NCBI GenBank assembly: GCA_946807835.1
Contig: OX327700.1
Location: 21,736,001 to 21,800,000 of the forward strand
Source: Ailanthus altissimus
Taxonomy: Eukaryota; Streptophyta; Magnoliopsida; Sapindales; Simaroubaceae
DNA: 64,000 nt
Direction of reading: 5' to 3'
Shown: positions 36,950 to 48,838 of the stretch, in pieces
Layout: each line of letters starts with the position of its first letter
Position numbering within the stretch: the stretch's first letter is position 1
Notes under the pieces: model-generated
Told to the model about the DNA's origin: nothing
What the model saw: only the letters and a program-made list of their open reading frames with translations
Databases searched by the model: none
Translations under genes and position numbers: made by a program

Positions 36950-37729
36950 ATGGCGTCTTTTGGTTCGAATCAGGTACGCGACTCTTCTTGTTCTAGTGAT
37001 ATAAATAATAATACAAGGCGTGGGCGTTCAAAAGCACAAGCGTCTTTGAAAAAGATCCTTCATGTAATATCCTCTGTTAAGCCGCCGCCGTGTGATCAGT
37101 TGGAACTCAAACCTCTTCATAGAGGGTTTGATATTGATTTGAATTGGAGTCTTGTGGATCCTTTATGGGAGTCCGATGAGTCCGAAAATGGCGATTTGAG
37201 CGCTTGTAGCTTCGTCGGGAAAGAAATCGAGAGCGATTTGTCTCAGGTGAAGAGAAATGGAGAGAAAGCTAGAGAAGGTTCTTCTTCTGATATCACAAAT
37301 TTACAAGAAACCGAAGATTCCGTTAAAGAAAATGAAGTTGGTCCAGACGGAGAGGAAACGGGGCCGTTTAAGGAGCAAAACGACGGCAGGAGCAACAATG
37401 ATTGTTTTAATATGCTTATTGCAGCAGCTGAGCTGATTTCAAGCACCGAGGCCGAGTCGTCGTCTCCTCGTGAAGTCAAGGTCGAGAAAAAGACAGGAAC
37501 TGATAACAATAACAACGTTGCTGCTGCGATGGTGATCACCGAATCAACAACGAGTGAGTCCAAGAAGGATATAGATACGTGTACGGCGGATGTGGAGGAC
37601 ACGTCGGCGCCGGTGGTGAGGTCGAAAAGAGGGAGGAGTCAGGTTTTGCCATATAGATACAGAGACTCTGTTCTGCTCCTCGAACCGAGCAAACGACGAC
37701 CGACGAAGACGAAACGACGGTCGAGGTAA
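36950..37729 (+). CDS. Uncharacterised plant protein, 259 aa, single exon
   Basis: Intact frame from ATG in good context (AAAAATGGCG) to TAA. I do not recognise a named family. Visible parts are a basic N-terminal segment (RRGRSKAQASLKKIL, about residues 23-37), then KPLHRGFDIDLNWSLVDPLW (about 55-74), then a long acidic, Ser/Glu/Asn-rich and probably disordered middle. It ends in a strongly basic C-terminus with SKRGRSQVLPYRYRDSVL followed by EPSKRRPTKTKRRSR. The C-terminal Arg/Lys clusters look like a nuclear localisation signal. No signal peptide or membrane segment is seen. Base composition is clearly more GC-rich than the flanks, and no stop or frameshift interrupts it, so it looks like a live host gene. 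A nuclear, possibly DNA- or RNA-binding role is only a guess. Confidence 0.85.
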   Translation: MASFGSNQVRDSSCSSDINNNTRRGRSKAQASLKKILHVISSVKPPPCDQLELKPLHRGFDIDLNWSLVDPLWESDESENGDLSACSFVGKEIESDLSQVKRNGEKAREGSSSDITNLQETEDSVKENEVGPDGEETGPFKEQNDGRSNNDCFNMLIAAAELISSTEAESSSPREVKVEKKTGTDNNNNVAAAMVITESTTSESKKDIDTCTADVEDTSAPVVRSKRGRSQVLPYRYRDSVLLLEPSKRRPTKTKRRSR

Positions 37730-38140
37730 TTAATTAAAGTTAAAATTAAGAATTTAAGAATGTGATTTACGTGGTGATGGGTGTTAGTGAATAATTAAAT
37801 TAATTAAAAGGGTGGGGGGGGTTTGGTTCTGACAAAGAAATTGACACGAAAGAAAGAGAGAAGAGTACCGACAAAATATAGAGAATTGAATCCGCAATGA
37901 TGGCATTTGATTTTTGAGTTACGGTTTTGTTAATGCAGAGAAAGAAAAGGGTACTCTTAGGTGAGGTGAGGTGACAGTCCTCTGACAGACATGGCTTCAG
38001 GGTTCTGGCTTCTTGTTTTATTTTGGTTTTTAATATTTATACCTTGTTAGTGTTATGTAACAGAACCGAAGTGAAATTAGATGCCTGCATCTTTTTTTTT
38101 TTTGCCTGATCCTGTCATCGTTTTTGTTTTGTTTTTTTTT
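37730..38140 (+). other. Probable 3' untranslated region and downstream flank
   Basis: Downstream of the stop the sequence includes T-rich stretches near 38,090-38,140 and TGTTATGTAACAG near 38,050. A poly(A) site cannot be fixed from sequence alone. Confidence 0.35.
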
Positions 38141-38917
38141 GGATATATTGATTTAGTAATCAATCAATGTATATCTATGTTAGTTAAATTGTGATGTTTC
38201 TACTTACTATGCTTTATATGGTAGTAACTAAATTAGATATTTGGCTATGATATTTTATTGCTTTATGATCCAGTATAATAAATTAATAAATGGGATAGTT
38301 TCAGCAGTATCCTCTAAGTAACACTTAATATTTTAAATACTCACTGGCTTTGAAAATGACACTAATGATCCAGTATTTTGAAATATTTTGTTAAAATTAA
38401 TTACAATTATGTCAGAATTCATAAAAAGACAAAATTCTACCTAATAATAAAAGAAAAAAGCCATTTAAACTAGGTTTCAAGAATATGACATATAGGTCTT
38501 AATAATTTTAAAAAATTTATTTATACTCTTATCAAATAACGTTAACTTTAATTGAAGAAAGAGTAAAACTAAAAATTTAGCCTAAACCCAAGATCTGAAG
38601 TTAGTAAATTTTCTCGTGTCACATCATGATTATATTGACTTTCAAAGTTTAATATTAATTTTTTTTACATTAATTTATTTTACTTTTATAATTTTTTTTA
38701 TTTTTTATTTATCCCATCAAAAATTGGCTCAATCCAACGGTGAAGTATAAACGGTATTAAATCTAACCCCATGGGATCATTTATTGAATACTTTGATCAA
38801 CGGCCCTAATCACGGCATGAGGAGTCGGGGAAAGTGCCAAGACTCGCGAGGAAATCAACGGTGGAGATGGTGAATATGTTGAGGACAATAGGTTTCATGG
38901 CGGAGTCACTACTGATG

Positions 38918-39270
38918 ATGGTGTTGATGATCAATGGAAGAGATTTTTGTTAGTCTTGTTGCTGGTTGTAGTTCTAGGTTTGGAGGAGAAGGAGGAAGCA
39001 GTAGCGGTAATTAAAGAAATTTAAAATTCAATATCATTCACAAAACATCAATGGAGGAGATTTTATTCTTTGAACTCGAGGCCTACCCTTAGGCTTCTTG
39101 GTGGCATTCTTCGAAGACAGTGATTGGATAATGAGTTGATGATGGTGCTGGTGATCAATGAAGGAGATTTTGTTAGTCTTATTGCTGGTTGTAATATTGG
39201 GTTTGAAGAAGAAGGCAAAAGCGATGGTTAAAGAAGATCAAATCCAAGATCATTCAAAAAACATCAAAAC
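38918..39270. repeat. Imperfect tandem duplication, about 225-bp period
   Basis: The block at 38,918-39,055 recurs at 39,143-39,275. The shared landmarks are GATGATCAATGGAAGAGAT / GGTGATCAATGAAGGAGAT, then TTGTTAGTCTT.TTGCTGGTTG, then GAGGAGAAGGAGGAAGC / GAAGAAGAAGGCAAAAGC, and finally ATCATTCACAAAACATCAA / ATCATTCAAAAAACATCAA. The two copies differ at many positions and have no common open frame. Confidence 0.8.
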
Positions 39271-39299
39271 ACTGACGTCATCATCTTGCCAGATCTTTG

Positions 39300-42200
39300 C
39301 CTAAAAAATTATAGTATTTGAAACTCATAGGTATTTTAGATATTAGGCATTTCCTTTAATTGAAAAAGAAATGTATATAATAACTAGGCATTTGGTTCGC
39401 GTTCTTTTTTTGTAAAAAAAATTAAAAATCTTATTATAATACAATCCAAACCCTCTCTAGTTTTTGTCACAAACAAGATCCAAATGTCATGTATTAATTT
39501 TTTTTTAAATAATAATTTTAATAATTAGTATAAAAAGTATATAAAGTGATACTATATTTTTTAAATAATATTTTAATATTTTTTATATAAAATAATGTGT
39601 TAAATAATTATTAAGTGATAAAATAATATAATAAATTATTTTTAAAATGATAAAAATTAACTTTTAATAAATATTTGATACATTATTTAAAATTAAAAAA
39701 TAGTAGAATATCACTTTAAAAAATGTAATATTATTCAAGATTAAGAATATACTCCTACAAAAGGGTAATTGAGAGCTTATACCTCTGGATCCTCAATGTC
39801 AAAATTGAGATAAAGATTGGGTTTGTTATATTATTGAATTTTTATTTGGAGTGTTTGAAAATCATTAGATTGGTTATTTAATTATCAAAACTGAGAGCTA
39901 TTTTATCGTTTACATTGGAATACAAATTGAGATGGACAATTTAATAATTGACCGTTTGGATGTGTTATTATGACATAAAGGTTTTTTTTTTAAGAAATAA
40001 AAGAACAATTGTATCCCTAAAAATTTAGAAAAGCACATGCAAACTTTAGTATTTTTTAAATTTTTACCAAGACTCGTGTTAAATAACGGTTTTTAAATAT
40101 TTTAATAAAAAAGAATAAAAATGACAAAAGTGTGATTATACCCTTATTTTTCAATTGAGACTCTTATTAAATAATAATTTTTGTCTATTTTAATTAAAAA
40201 AATAGATAAAAATAGTTGAAGTACTATTGTGCTCCCATATTGATTGAAAAAATTTAAAATTTAATTTTATATTAAAAAGAGAGCTTGAACATTCGACTTT
40301 AAGATTAAGAGTCACACCACTTTAATCATCTGACCAATTTCAACATTATCTTTATTTATAAATTTGTAAATTCATTAATATATTATTCTCAAGATCATAT
40401 ATTAATAATTTTAAAAATAGTATTTAGAGGAATTGAGCCCAAATCATTTGTATAATAAATAAGAGTACTTATTATGACGCTACAATAAATTTATTGGAAT
40501 AATTTTAAAACAAACAAAAAAATGCAATAACAGAAAACAAGAGAACCTTAGCCATCACAAAAGTCATCATATACTTTCGTGCCATCGTCTTCATTAATCA
40601 TAGTTTGTTGTTGTCAGTCATCGGTCAATATTCTAATCAACTTAGAAATAATCAGCCAATTAGTGACAGACGATGGCCAAGAGTTGAGGGTTGTGGTTAC
40701 AATTTTGTTGTTTTATATTTTATATTTTATATTTTAATAAAATTTATTGTACTATAATCATGAATTTTTTTACTTATTATATGGGTGATCAATGTTCAAT
40801 TTTTATTAATAATGATTTTTATTTTTATTTTTATTTTATTTTTATATATTTCTTTTACTTACCGTATGGGTTATCATTGTTTAATTTTTATCAATGATGA
40901 TTTTTTTTTAAATTTTAAATGTGAATTTAAATTGAATTTTTATATATATTTTTATTAAAATTAATAGAAACTTTTTTAATGAAAATTTTAAAATATTAAA
41001 ACTTATATGTCCATTTTTATTAAATTTTAAAGATTTAAATATTATTTTTTTAATTATTAAACCATAAATTGCAATTCTTTTTAAAAAAAAATGCAATTGT
41101 TTTGTTTTGAAAATCTAGAATATCTTCCTCCAGTTCTCGCAGTTAGTCGAAATCTTTCACATCTCTGCTCTCTCTCTCTCTCCGGTCCCTATCGTCCCGA
41201 CTCATTTTCCACGATCTTAGCAAATATTTAATGGAACCGCATTAAAAACTCTACTAATTAAAATAAAAATAACCCTGACACGTTCATATGAACACGCAAT
41301 AAAGAAATCGGACCTTCATAGGCAAGACGGTCAACTGGTGGACTGAGTTGTACTTGTTCGTATGTTTTTTTACCCAAAAAAAAAAAAGAAAATGTATAAT
41401 AGTCATGTATTTCACATGTAAATATGTATATGAGTTGTGATATATAATTTTTTTGGACAGCACATGTCTTATAAATTTTTAGTAATCCAATTTTATTTCA
41501 ATAATAACTTGAATAATATACAACACAATATAATCATAAGAAAATAAAAAAATATTATGTAATTAAAATATATGTAGGTCTCACAAAAAAAAGTGGATTT
41601 CACAAATTTGAAGAGCTAAGAGTAAGATACAACGAAATTAAAATTATAAAATACATAAAATAAAATTTTAGATAATTTAAAAGATTTGAACTTTATATTT
41701 TTTAAAACCTAAAGTTAACATATTTCTTCTTTATTTTGATAAAAATAGTAATTATTTATTCTCTTTTAAAAAAGAATTGGATAACTTAAGGCTTAATTTA
41801 ACAAAAAAAAAATCACGATGTATTATAAAATATAGAATTATAATAACTATTATATTAGATAGTTATTAATTTTTTATATTCTTATTAATGTGTTAATTAT
41901 ATAACATCGATTAATAAATTATATGTCAACGTCATATCAATTATATCCGAACTTTGTAAAACTAGTATTTGTGTTTTAATAAATTCTCTTGGACCCCGTT
42001 TAAGTTGAATGAGAAAGGAAGTTTTTGTATATATCATTAGTAATATTTTGCTTACAATAATATTACGTTTATCATGTAACCTAATTTATACGGTAAAAAT
42101 CAATGATTGTAAGACGTTAAGTAATTATTATATTTTATATTATAATTACTGTAATAAGCATGTAAATATCAATTAAAGAGTGTCACATCAATTAAGATAT

Positions 42201-42699
42201 AATTTTAATGTTATAATTTTAAGAATATGACATTTTTCAGTTTATTAATACTACAATTATAAAATTAAAATCCAAAATTTGTATTAATCCTAATTAATAA
42301 TATCCAAATTTTAGTCTAGTTAATATGGGATGCGATGTGGCTTTAATCACATCGATAATAATATGTGCAGTAGATTATCTTAAAGATTATAATTCACTTA
42401 ATGAAATATCACATATCATATTATTTGAAATGAAATATTTTTAAAGAAAATTTAAGATGTATCATATTATTCATACTTAATTAATGTAACATTTAGCGTG
42501 TTATTCATAAATTAGTCTACAAAATAGTCACATTAATAATATAAAAAATAGTCACGTTAATGATATAAAAAATTATTAATTACTTAATAACTTATAGCTA
42601 TTAATTAATAGTATATTAATTAGAATATAAATTTCTCTTTTAAAAAAAATTAGAATACAAACTTTACATTTTAATTTTTTAAATTGAATAGATAGAATC
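39300..42699. other. AT-rich intergenic region
   Basis: 3.4 kb with long A and T runs and no recognised protein or RNA gene. A short CT repeat lies at 41,170-41,182. The frames on either strand are low-complexity Phe/Tyr/Ile/Lys-rich translations of AT-rich DNA. Confidence 0.6.
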
Positions 42700-43279
42700 T
42701 GTAACACCCCAAATTTTACATGTATAAAACATGAGTCAAATAGAGGATGCTACTAATTTTATTATAGAACTAAAATACTATATTTTACACTTTCTATAAA
42801 AATTCATCAAATCTTTATTCATCAAATCAAAAGTTTTCAATATCTCGCCACATAAATACAAATATAAATCACTAAAATAACGCTTCAGCTTTTAAAACAT
42901 TCCTAGAACTTAAGAAAATTAAATCTTAAACTATTAGAGACATAATTTTTTCTTATTAAACAATAGATAGCTTCCTGATTTCCCAACTCTAACTCTAAGA
43001 TAACTTATCAAGTTAAAACTTAATCTGCAAAAATATTAATGGCGAAGGGTGAGTCGTCGACTCAGTAAGTAAAACATTCATAATGTATTAGGATTCTTAT
43101 TTGAAAGGCTGCAAACATCTTTAAAATATCATCAATAATATCAATAAAATATTTTAATTTTAAATTTATCACAACAAAACTCTTCAATATCATAAGTCAA
43201 TATAAAAATCAATTCGATAACAATTCTTGTAAACTTTCATATAAAAAGGTAAACAGAAGTTGCTTATGTCATATAGTAT

Positions 43280-43355
43280 TACCTGTACCCCCGGTGACCC
43301 AGCCAATATCAGAATCTTATAATGCCACCTGTACCTCCGGTGACCCGGCCAATAA
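43280..43355. repeat. Two copies of a CCGGTGACCC motif in the solo LTR
   Basis: The block ACCTGTACCCCCGGTGACCC followed by AGCCAAT, at about 43,282, recurs as ACCTGTACCTCCGGTGACCC with GGCCAAT at about 43,328, 46 bases on. These are the most GC-rich stretches within several kilobases. Confidence 0.85.
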
Positions 43356-45150
43356 TCATTTGTAATGTACACTTTAAAAAAAAATACCAGCTGGTCTAAA
43401 TCATATATCATGTCAATCGTTCAATATCATATGACTATAGACATTGAGCTAAAATATTTTTTTTAAATTTCAGATTCAATAATCAATTTATTTCAAATAT
43501 CATAACTTCAATTCTTTCATAACAGTAGCTTGCAATATTTTTATATATGTTATTCAACTAACCCAAAATTTTGAGTTATCATGTAGAGATCTATAATTTT
43601 ATAATTTTGTTTAAAGAGATGTTTAAAAGTTATAAATAAATCATTTATTTGAAAACTTCAAAATAATACATAAACTTTAAAGATATATTCATTCTTTGAT
43701 CAAAATCAATGAAAAATAATTTAATTGAAAAATTATAAATTAGTTTTAGAAATAATAATAAATTATAAATATGTTTAAGTATTTTCTATATTTCGAATAT
43801 CACAATAATAACATTTCTTATTTAAAAACAAAATGGATACATTATGAATGAAGTTACTTACCTAAAAAAAAGTCAAATACCTCAAAGAATATCTCTACTT
43901 ATCCGAATACCGCAAGTATCCTATTCATCAAGATAATAATTAATTATCTATCATAATCATTCTCCAACTAGATATATCTCTTAACCTATGACTATCATTC
44001 TATCTATTTTAGTATTGAATAATAAATATTCCAAAATTCATATCTCATATTTTGTATATCGGATTCATATAAACTCTATTCTCATCTATAGTAGATATAT
44101 AAAGGTTTAACATATAATTTATTTGAAATATTTAGTTTAACAAAACTATTAAAAATAAATTAGTATTTCTGCTTGTCATAACTTGTCAAACAGTTTTTGT
44201 ATGTGAACATAGTTCATAAAATATTTTATAGTTGTTTGAAAATTATGAAATTAAAACTGGAATACCTAGACATATATAAAAATCGGTATATAAATTTCAA
44301 AATTTTTGAAGATCATTTGATAGGTGAAATTATTTTCTAAATTCGAATTTACTGCTAAAATTTTTATTTTTCAGCATTACAATCACTATTTTATAATTTT
44401 ATATAAAATTGAATTCTTAGAGATTTTCAGTGAAACAAAATTCTCCAAAATCCTTATTGTGTTAGCTTTTAAATACTAAAAATATTGGTATAAGAATACA
44501 TGTGTATAAATACAGTTTATTCAAAGAATTATACATGTTGTTGAATTCTCTATTTTTCTAAGATCCCACTTATTACTTATATATAAATATATATATATTC
44601 AAAAGTTAAAACTAAGAGTTCTTAATAAAAATCAAAGATTTAAATAATCATTATGAAGTATAATTTATTTGAAAGAATCATATTTAAAATAATTATTTAA
44701 AATGTCAATTTAGTTATGGCAATACACTACTCATAAACTTAACCCATAATTTTTACATAATCTATTCTCAATTCTATTCTACATAACCTTTCTATAAACC
44801 ATTTTCATAAAAACATGTTAACTAAGGATGAACCTTACATGATTATGAAAAATATAACTAAAGAAATTATAGCATGGAAATTAGAAACATACCCCATTAG
44901 TGAAATTTCACTTAACACTTAACTATCTCCTTCTCCTTCCTTTTCAAATCAACACTTGGTTGTTCTATAACTTAACACTTTCAACTCACATACACACTCT
45001 AGTTTTTGATTCTTTTCAATCAATTTCTTCACTCTTTCTCACATATACACCATCTATTTATAGTATCTATTTGAGTGATACATGATGATAAATCCACTCA
45101 CTTATGGGGGGCATATTAGGTTTGTAAATGAGTCATCAAATTATATAATT

Positions 45151-45450
45151 GTTTGCTAAGTGTTTGTGTTAGGTCATGTTCATCACTAAGTATAACCTTA
45201 TCTAAGCATATATATAAGAGTTATTGATGAATTAGTCATCAAGATAGGATGAAATTAAGTACTTATTTGCTAAGTGTTTATGTTAGGTCATTTTCATTAC
45301 TAAACATAACATTATCTAAGCATATGTATAAGTTGTTAATAAATGAATCATCAAGATAGGATGAAATTAGGTATTTGTTTATTAAGTGTATGTGTTAAGT
45401 TATATTCATCATCAAGTATAACATTATCTAAGCATATTAATAAGTGACTA
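45151..45450. repeat. Three tandem units of about 113 bp at the end of the solo LTR
   Basis: Units start near 45,151, 45,265 and 45,377. Each carries GCTAAGTGTTTGTGTTAGGT-like text, a TATAAC.TTATCTAAGCATAT core and a CATCAAGATAGGATGAAATTA linker. The third is shortened by the LTR end. Divergence is moderate. Confidence 0.85.
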
Positions 45451-45496
45451 AAATATAATCTAGAGAATACTTATAAATTTAGTGTATTACAAAATC

Positions 45497-46130
45497 AATT
45501 ACAATTTGGTTCGAATTTGAACAGATTAGTTTTATTTTTTAGTATCAAATTGGTTTGGTTTAATTTTATTTTTAATTTTTTAAATTCTTAATATATATAT
45601 TTTTTATTTGAATCAAATTGAATTAAAATTAAATTGATCGATTTCAAATAAATTAAATCGAACTTCAATTGAACTCTAAATTAAATAAAAAATTTTAATT
45701 TAATTCAATTTAATTTTTGATTAAACCATGTGATCCCCACCTTATTCGCCGATGCATGAAAATCAAAACCCAAAAGCCAAAAAGAAGGCAAGGGTTTATT
45801 TTCTCACAACTCACAAGAGTGATGGCGGGGAGTGGGGAATGCATACAACGACAATGTACATCGAAATACCTCTTACACCTTTTCATAACAATAATAATAT
45901 TATTATTGTTATTTAAAAAAAAGATGCGAAGCATTTTCGTACTTAGTCAGTCTTTATCTTTGACCAATGACTGTGACCTGGCAATAAATACATGCCATGT
46001 CAACAAATTCATTTCGGTCTTCGACCAAACTTTTCTTGGAACAAACAAGAGGTGTTGTGAAATTGAAGGAAAAAAAAGCCTCGATGACGAAGAGGGTCAG
46101 TTTATATTATTTCTAAATTGATTATAGCTT
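45497..46130. other. AT-rich region without a gene
   Basis: 45,520-45,720 consists of interleaved AATTGAATTAAAATT-like words in both orientations, like a decayed fold-back repeat. The longer frames at 45,710-46,121 on both strands overlap each other and resemble nothing recognised. Confidence 0.45.
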
Positions 46131-46385
46131 TACAATTATTACGTTTTTTAATTATATTTTTTAAAAAAATTATTGTTATATATTTTAAAGTTTTAATAAT
46201 AATTTTTGTAATTTGTATGTTATATTTAATAATATATAATTTTAAAGAACTTAAGGATATGTAACTCAAAAATTAATCAAGAATTTGAAAATATAATACA
46301 ACATTTAGAAACTTCAAAAATACACTTCACCCTATACACATTAAAGTTGTTTGTTTGGTTAAACAGAAAATGTCTGCTAAAGCTG

Positions 46386-46408
46386 AATAATAATAATAAT
46401 AATAATAA
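46386..46408. repeat. (TAA)n microsatellite
   Basis: About seven uninterrupted AAT/TAA trinucleotide units. Confidence 0.9.
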
Positions 46409-47040
46409 GTCATTAAATTGTTAAATAACATAATAATTATTTAATAATGAATGAATGCCATAACATACTTCAAAACTATATTAGATAGCAAATAATCACA
46501 ACTATTAACATTAATAACTTTTTTATAAATAAAAGTTTTAAGTCTCCTGCGTGATATAAATGAAAAAAAGAAGTGAGTTATGATGATTATGTCGGCGACT
46601 ACAATTATTGTAAAACTGATGATGATAACACTATAAATTACTTTATTTAAAATATTAATGTTTTAAAATATATTTCCCTGTTCATACTTGGATTTGTAGG
46701 CAAAGCATAGGCCTTCCTTAGAAGCTGAAGTTTCTTGAGACTTTCAAATCTCAAGTCGCTGATGCTATGGATCGGGTCAATCTCATGTTACAATTTGACC
46801 AAACAACTTTAAATTGAAATGATTAAAAAAAAAAAAAAAGGAAAAATAACTTTGTTCAATTTCCACTTGGAAAAGGGCTTGTCAGAAACTCAACTCAGTA
46901 TACAAAATCAAGAATTTGACCAGAAAAATAACTTTGTTTTAAAATATATCAGTTTTTGCCTACTGAATACTGATGAAGTAAATGTACAAAATCTCCAAGG
47001 CATAAATACATATACATAAGTTAGTTTGCCTTGTAGTTTA

Positions 47041-48838
47041 TTATAGTTTTTGTCTCTTATTCTTATTGGTTTTCCCCTTTCCTTTCTTTTCCTTATTCGT
47101 CTTCCCCTCTCTTTTCCACTTCTCAGTTGGTGGGGTGTGAAATCTCGATGAAAGAGGTCTAGGAGCCCTGCAACGTCTGTCAAATCCTCTCACACAAATA
47201 AACCCTGCAAAATCAAAATGAAAAAGTAATGGGCAATTTTATTAAAATAAATAATGATATTATTGCTCATATCCTAGATCCAACAATTAACACATGTTCA
47301 CCATCTATTACTAATTATCTAAGCATTATAAGACTCTGTTTACATACCTCTCCAAAAGCATCTCTGAATGTCTGGCAAGTCCAAAGCTATTTTTCAAGCA
47401 AAATGATTTCATCAGCTAAATTATCTTAACCTTGAGATTATGCGTAAAATTAATTCTAAGTGATGATTATGTACCTCTAAATATTGATGTTGCTGAAGTT
47501 CCAAAGTAAGCTATTTGTGTTGGTAGGGTAGCTATCGTACTCCTATTAACAATAATCGGGCTTTTACTGGTTTCATCGTCTGCAAATACCTGTATCACAT
47601 GAAGATTATAATTAATTTCATTTTTGAAAAACAGCAGTTACAAAAGAGATGTTGAATGAACTCACCTCGTTAACTTGAAAATATGTACCATTCAATGGGA
47701 ATCTGCCTCTGTTTGCCGTTCTACAGGGTATCTATTCATGCATTCATTGTTCTTATTGTCATTTCTCTGATGCAATTGCATAGACATTAGAATCTACAAA
47801 TGGCTAATAGTTTTTCACTCACCAGAATTGTTCCGCGAACAATATCAGCTCTTTCTTCACGAATTCTATTGCAAATATAGCATGTTGCATCATAGCAAAG
47901 TTTGGAACCATCGAAATTACATTTGTTCTTTGGTGGCCCGTGTGCATTTGGAGTTTCACCTAATATGAACCATTGCTCCAGCATAATTTTATAAGTGAGC
48001 AAATCTTTCAATTAGTATGTGTTAACATTTTGTAACTCACTGATGTCGTACCTGGTGACCATATAGCAAGAAGGTAGGGGCACGGATCATCCGCTTCTCG
48101 TCTTTCAAACTGTAATGAAATTCACAGATCATAATTAGATTTAAAGTACACATTGTCAATACACGTTTCTTGAATTTGAAAGCTTACCCCTTTGAGAAGT
48201 ACATGATTATCTGGAAGTACATAACTGCATGGGAGAAAAATATGTCAGCAACATGTCAACTTATATTAGAGCAGGCTCAACATTTAGAGCATTAGTAGTT
48301 TTTTTTAAGCAAACCATGTTAAAGAATATAACTATCTGACATGAAATCTTTCTTTTTTTCTTTTTTCTTTGAAAATCATATGAACATAGAAAGATCTACT
48401 TACACCAGGTGCTCTGTCCGCAATTTAGTAAAGTTCCTCAATTTTTGCGAAGGCAAGGAAGCAGCTTCTGCAGTCATAACAACTAAAGCCCTAGAGTCTT
48501 GAAACATGATTTTGTTTAAATCCATGAAACTTTGCACATTTTCCTTGAACTTCGTTTCTTGAAGTCTGATGGTAGGAATATCTTCAATATCACCAATGTC
48601 AAAATCATCTTCGCCCTCAAGTTCTGGAGATTCTGGACATTGAGGACCTGGTGAAGGTGGTACTTCAATGATAGGTTCATAGTTGTTGGTTTGACATCCA
48701 AATTCTGAAACTGGATCAGCTTCAATACGAATCGTCGGTATTGGATTAACAAACAAACTAGGGTTTGCACTAATTTTTTTGAAGAACTCTGATGTTACTA
48801 TCCCTTTTTCTGCTGGCCCTGGTAAAGCAAATCTTGCA
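47041..48838 (-). other. Exons 15-22: C-terminal domain of the glycosylase
   Basis: Residues about 1327-1675. They include EDIPTIRLQETKF, LRTEHLVYVLPDNHVLLKG, DDPCPYLLAIWSPGETPNA, a CYDATCYICNRIREE cysteine motif, RGTILIPCRTANRGRFPLN, and CFWRGFICVRGFDRRCRAP. These are conserved blocks of the plant-specific C-terminal domain (permuted CXXC and RRM-like) that the family needs for activity. The protein ends in a Lys-rich tail after RFHTPPTEKWK. Confidence 0.9.

Larger units (their letters stand above)
42700..45491. mobile_element. Probable solo LTR, 2.79 kb (TGTAACACCCC type)
   Basis: It begins TGTAACACCCCAAATTT, a start common to plant LTR elements, and ends GTGTATTACA, giving partly matched inverted ends. 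It is flanked by GAATC (42695-42699) and AAATC (45492-45496), a 5-base target duplication with one mismatch. It holds no coding sequence but has internal repeats. No partner LTR or internal domain is in the window, so it fits a solo LTR left by recombination. Assignment to Gypsy is likely but not shown. Confidence 0.65.

Noticed and set aside
36816..37004. 62-codon + strand frame overlapping the start of the 259-residue gene
   Set aside because: It begins with TTG, not ATG, and reads low-complexity CT-rich leader sequence.
37243..37602. 119-codon - strand frame inside the 259-residue gene
   Set aside because: It lies wholly antisense to a frame with good start context and composition, and is hydrophobic, Ser/Val-rich shadow sequence.
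40691..41096. Phe/Tyr-rich frames on both strands
   Set aside because: Simple TTTTATTTTTAT-type sequence gives long hydrophobic translations without any gene signal.
45710..46121. Overlapping frames of 134 (+) and 74 (-) codons
   Set aside because: No recognisable motif, AT-rich Phe/Leu/Ile stretches, and mutual overlap on opposite strands.
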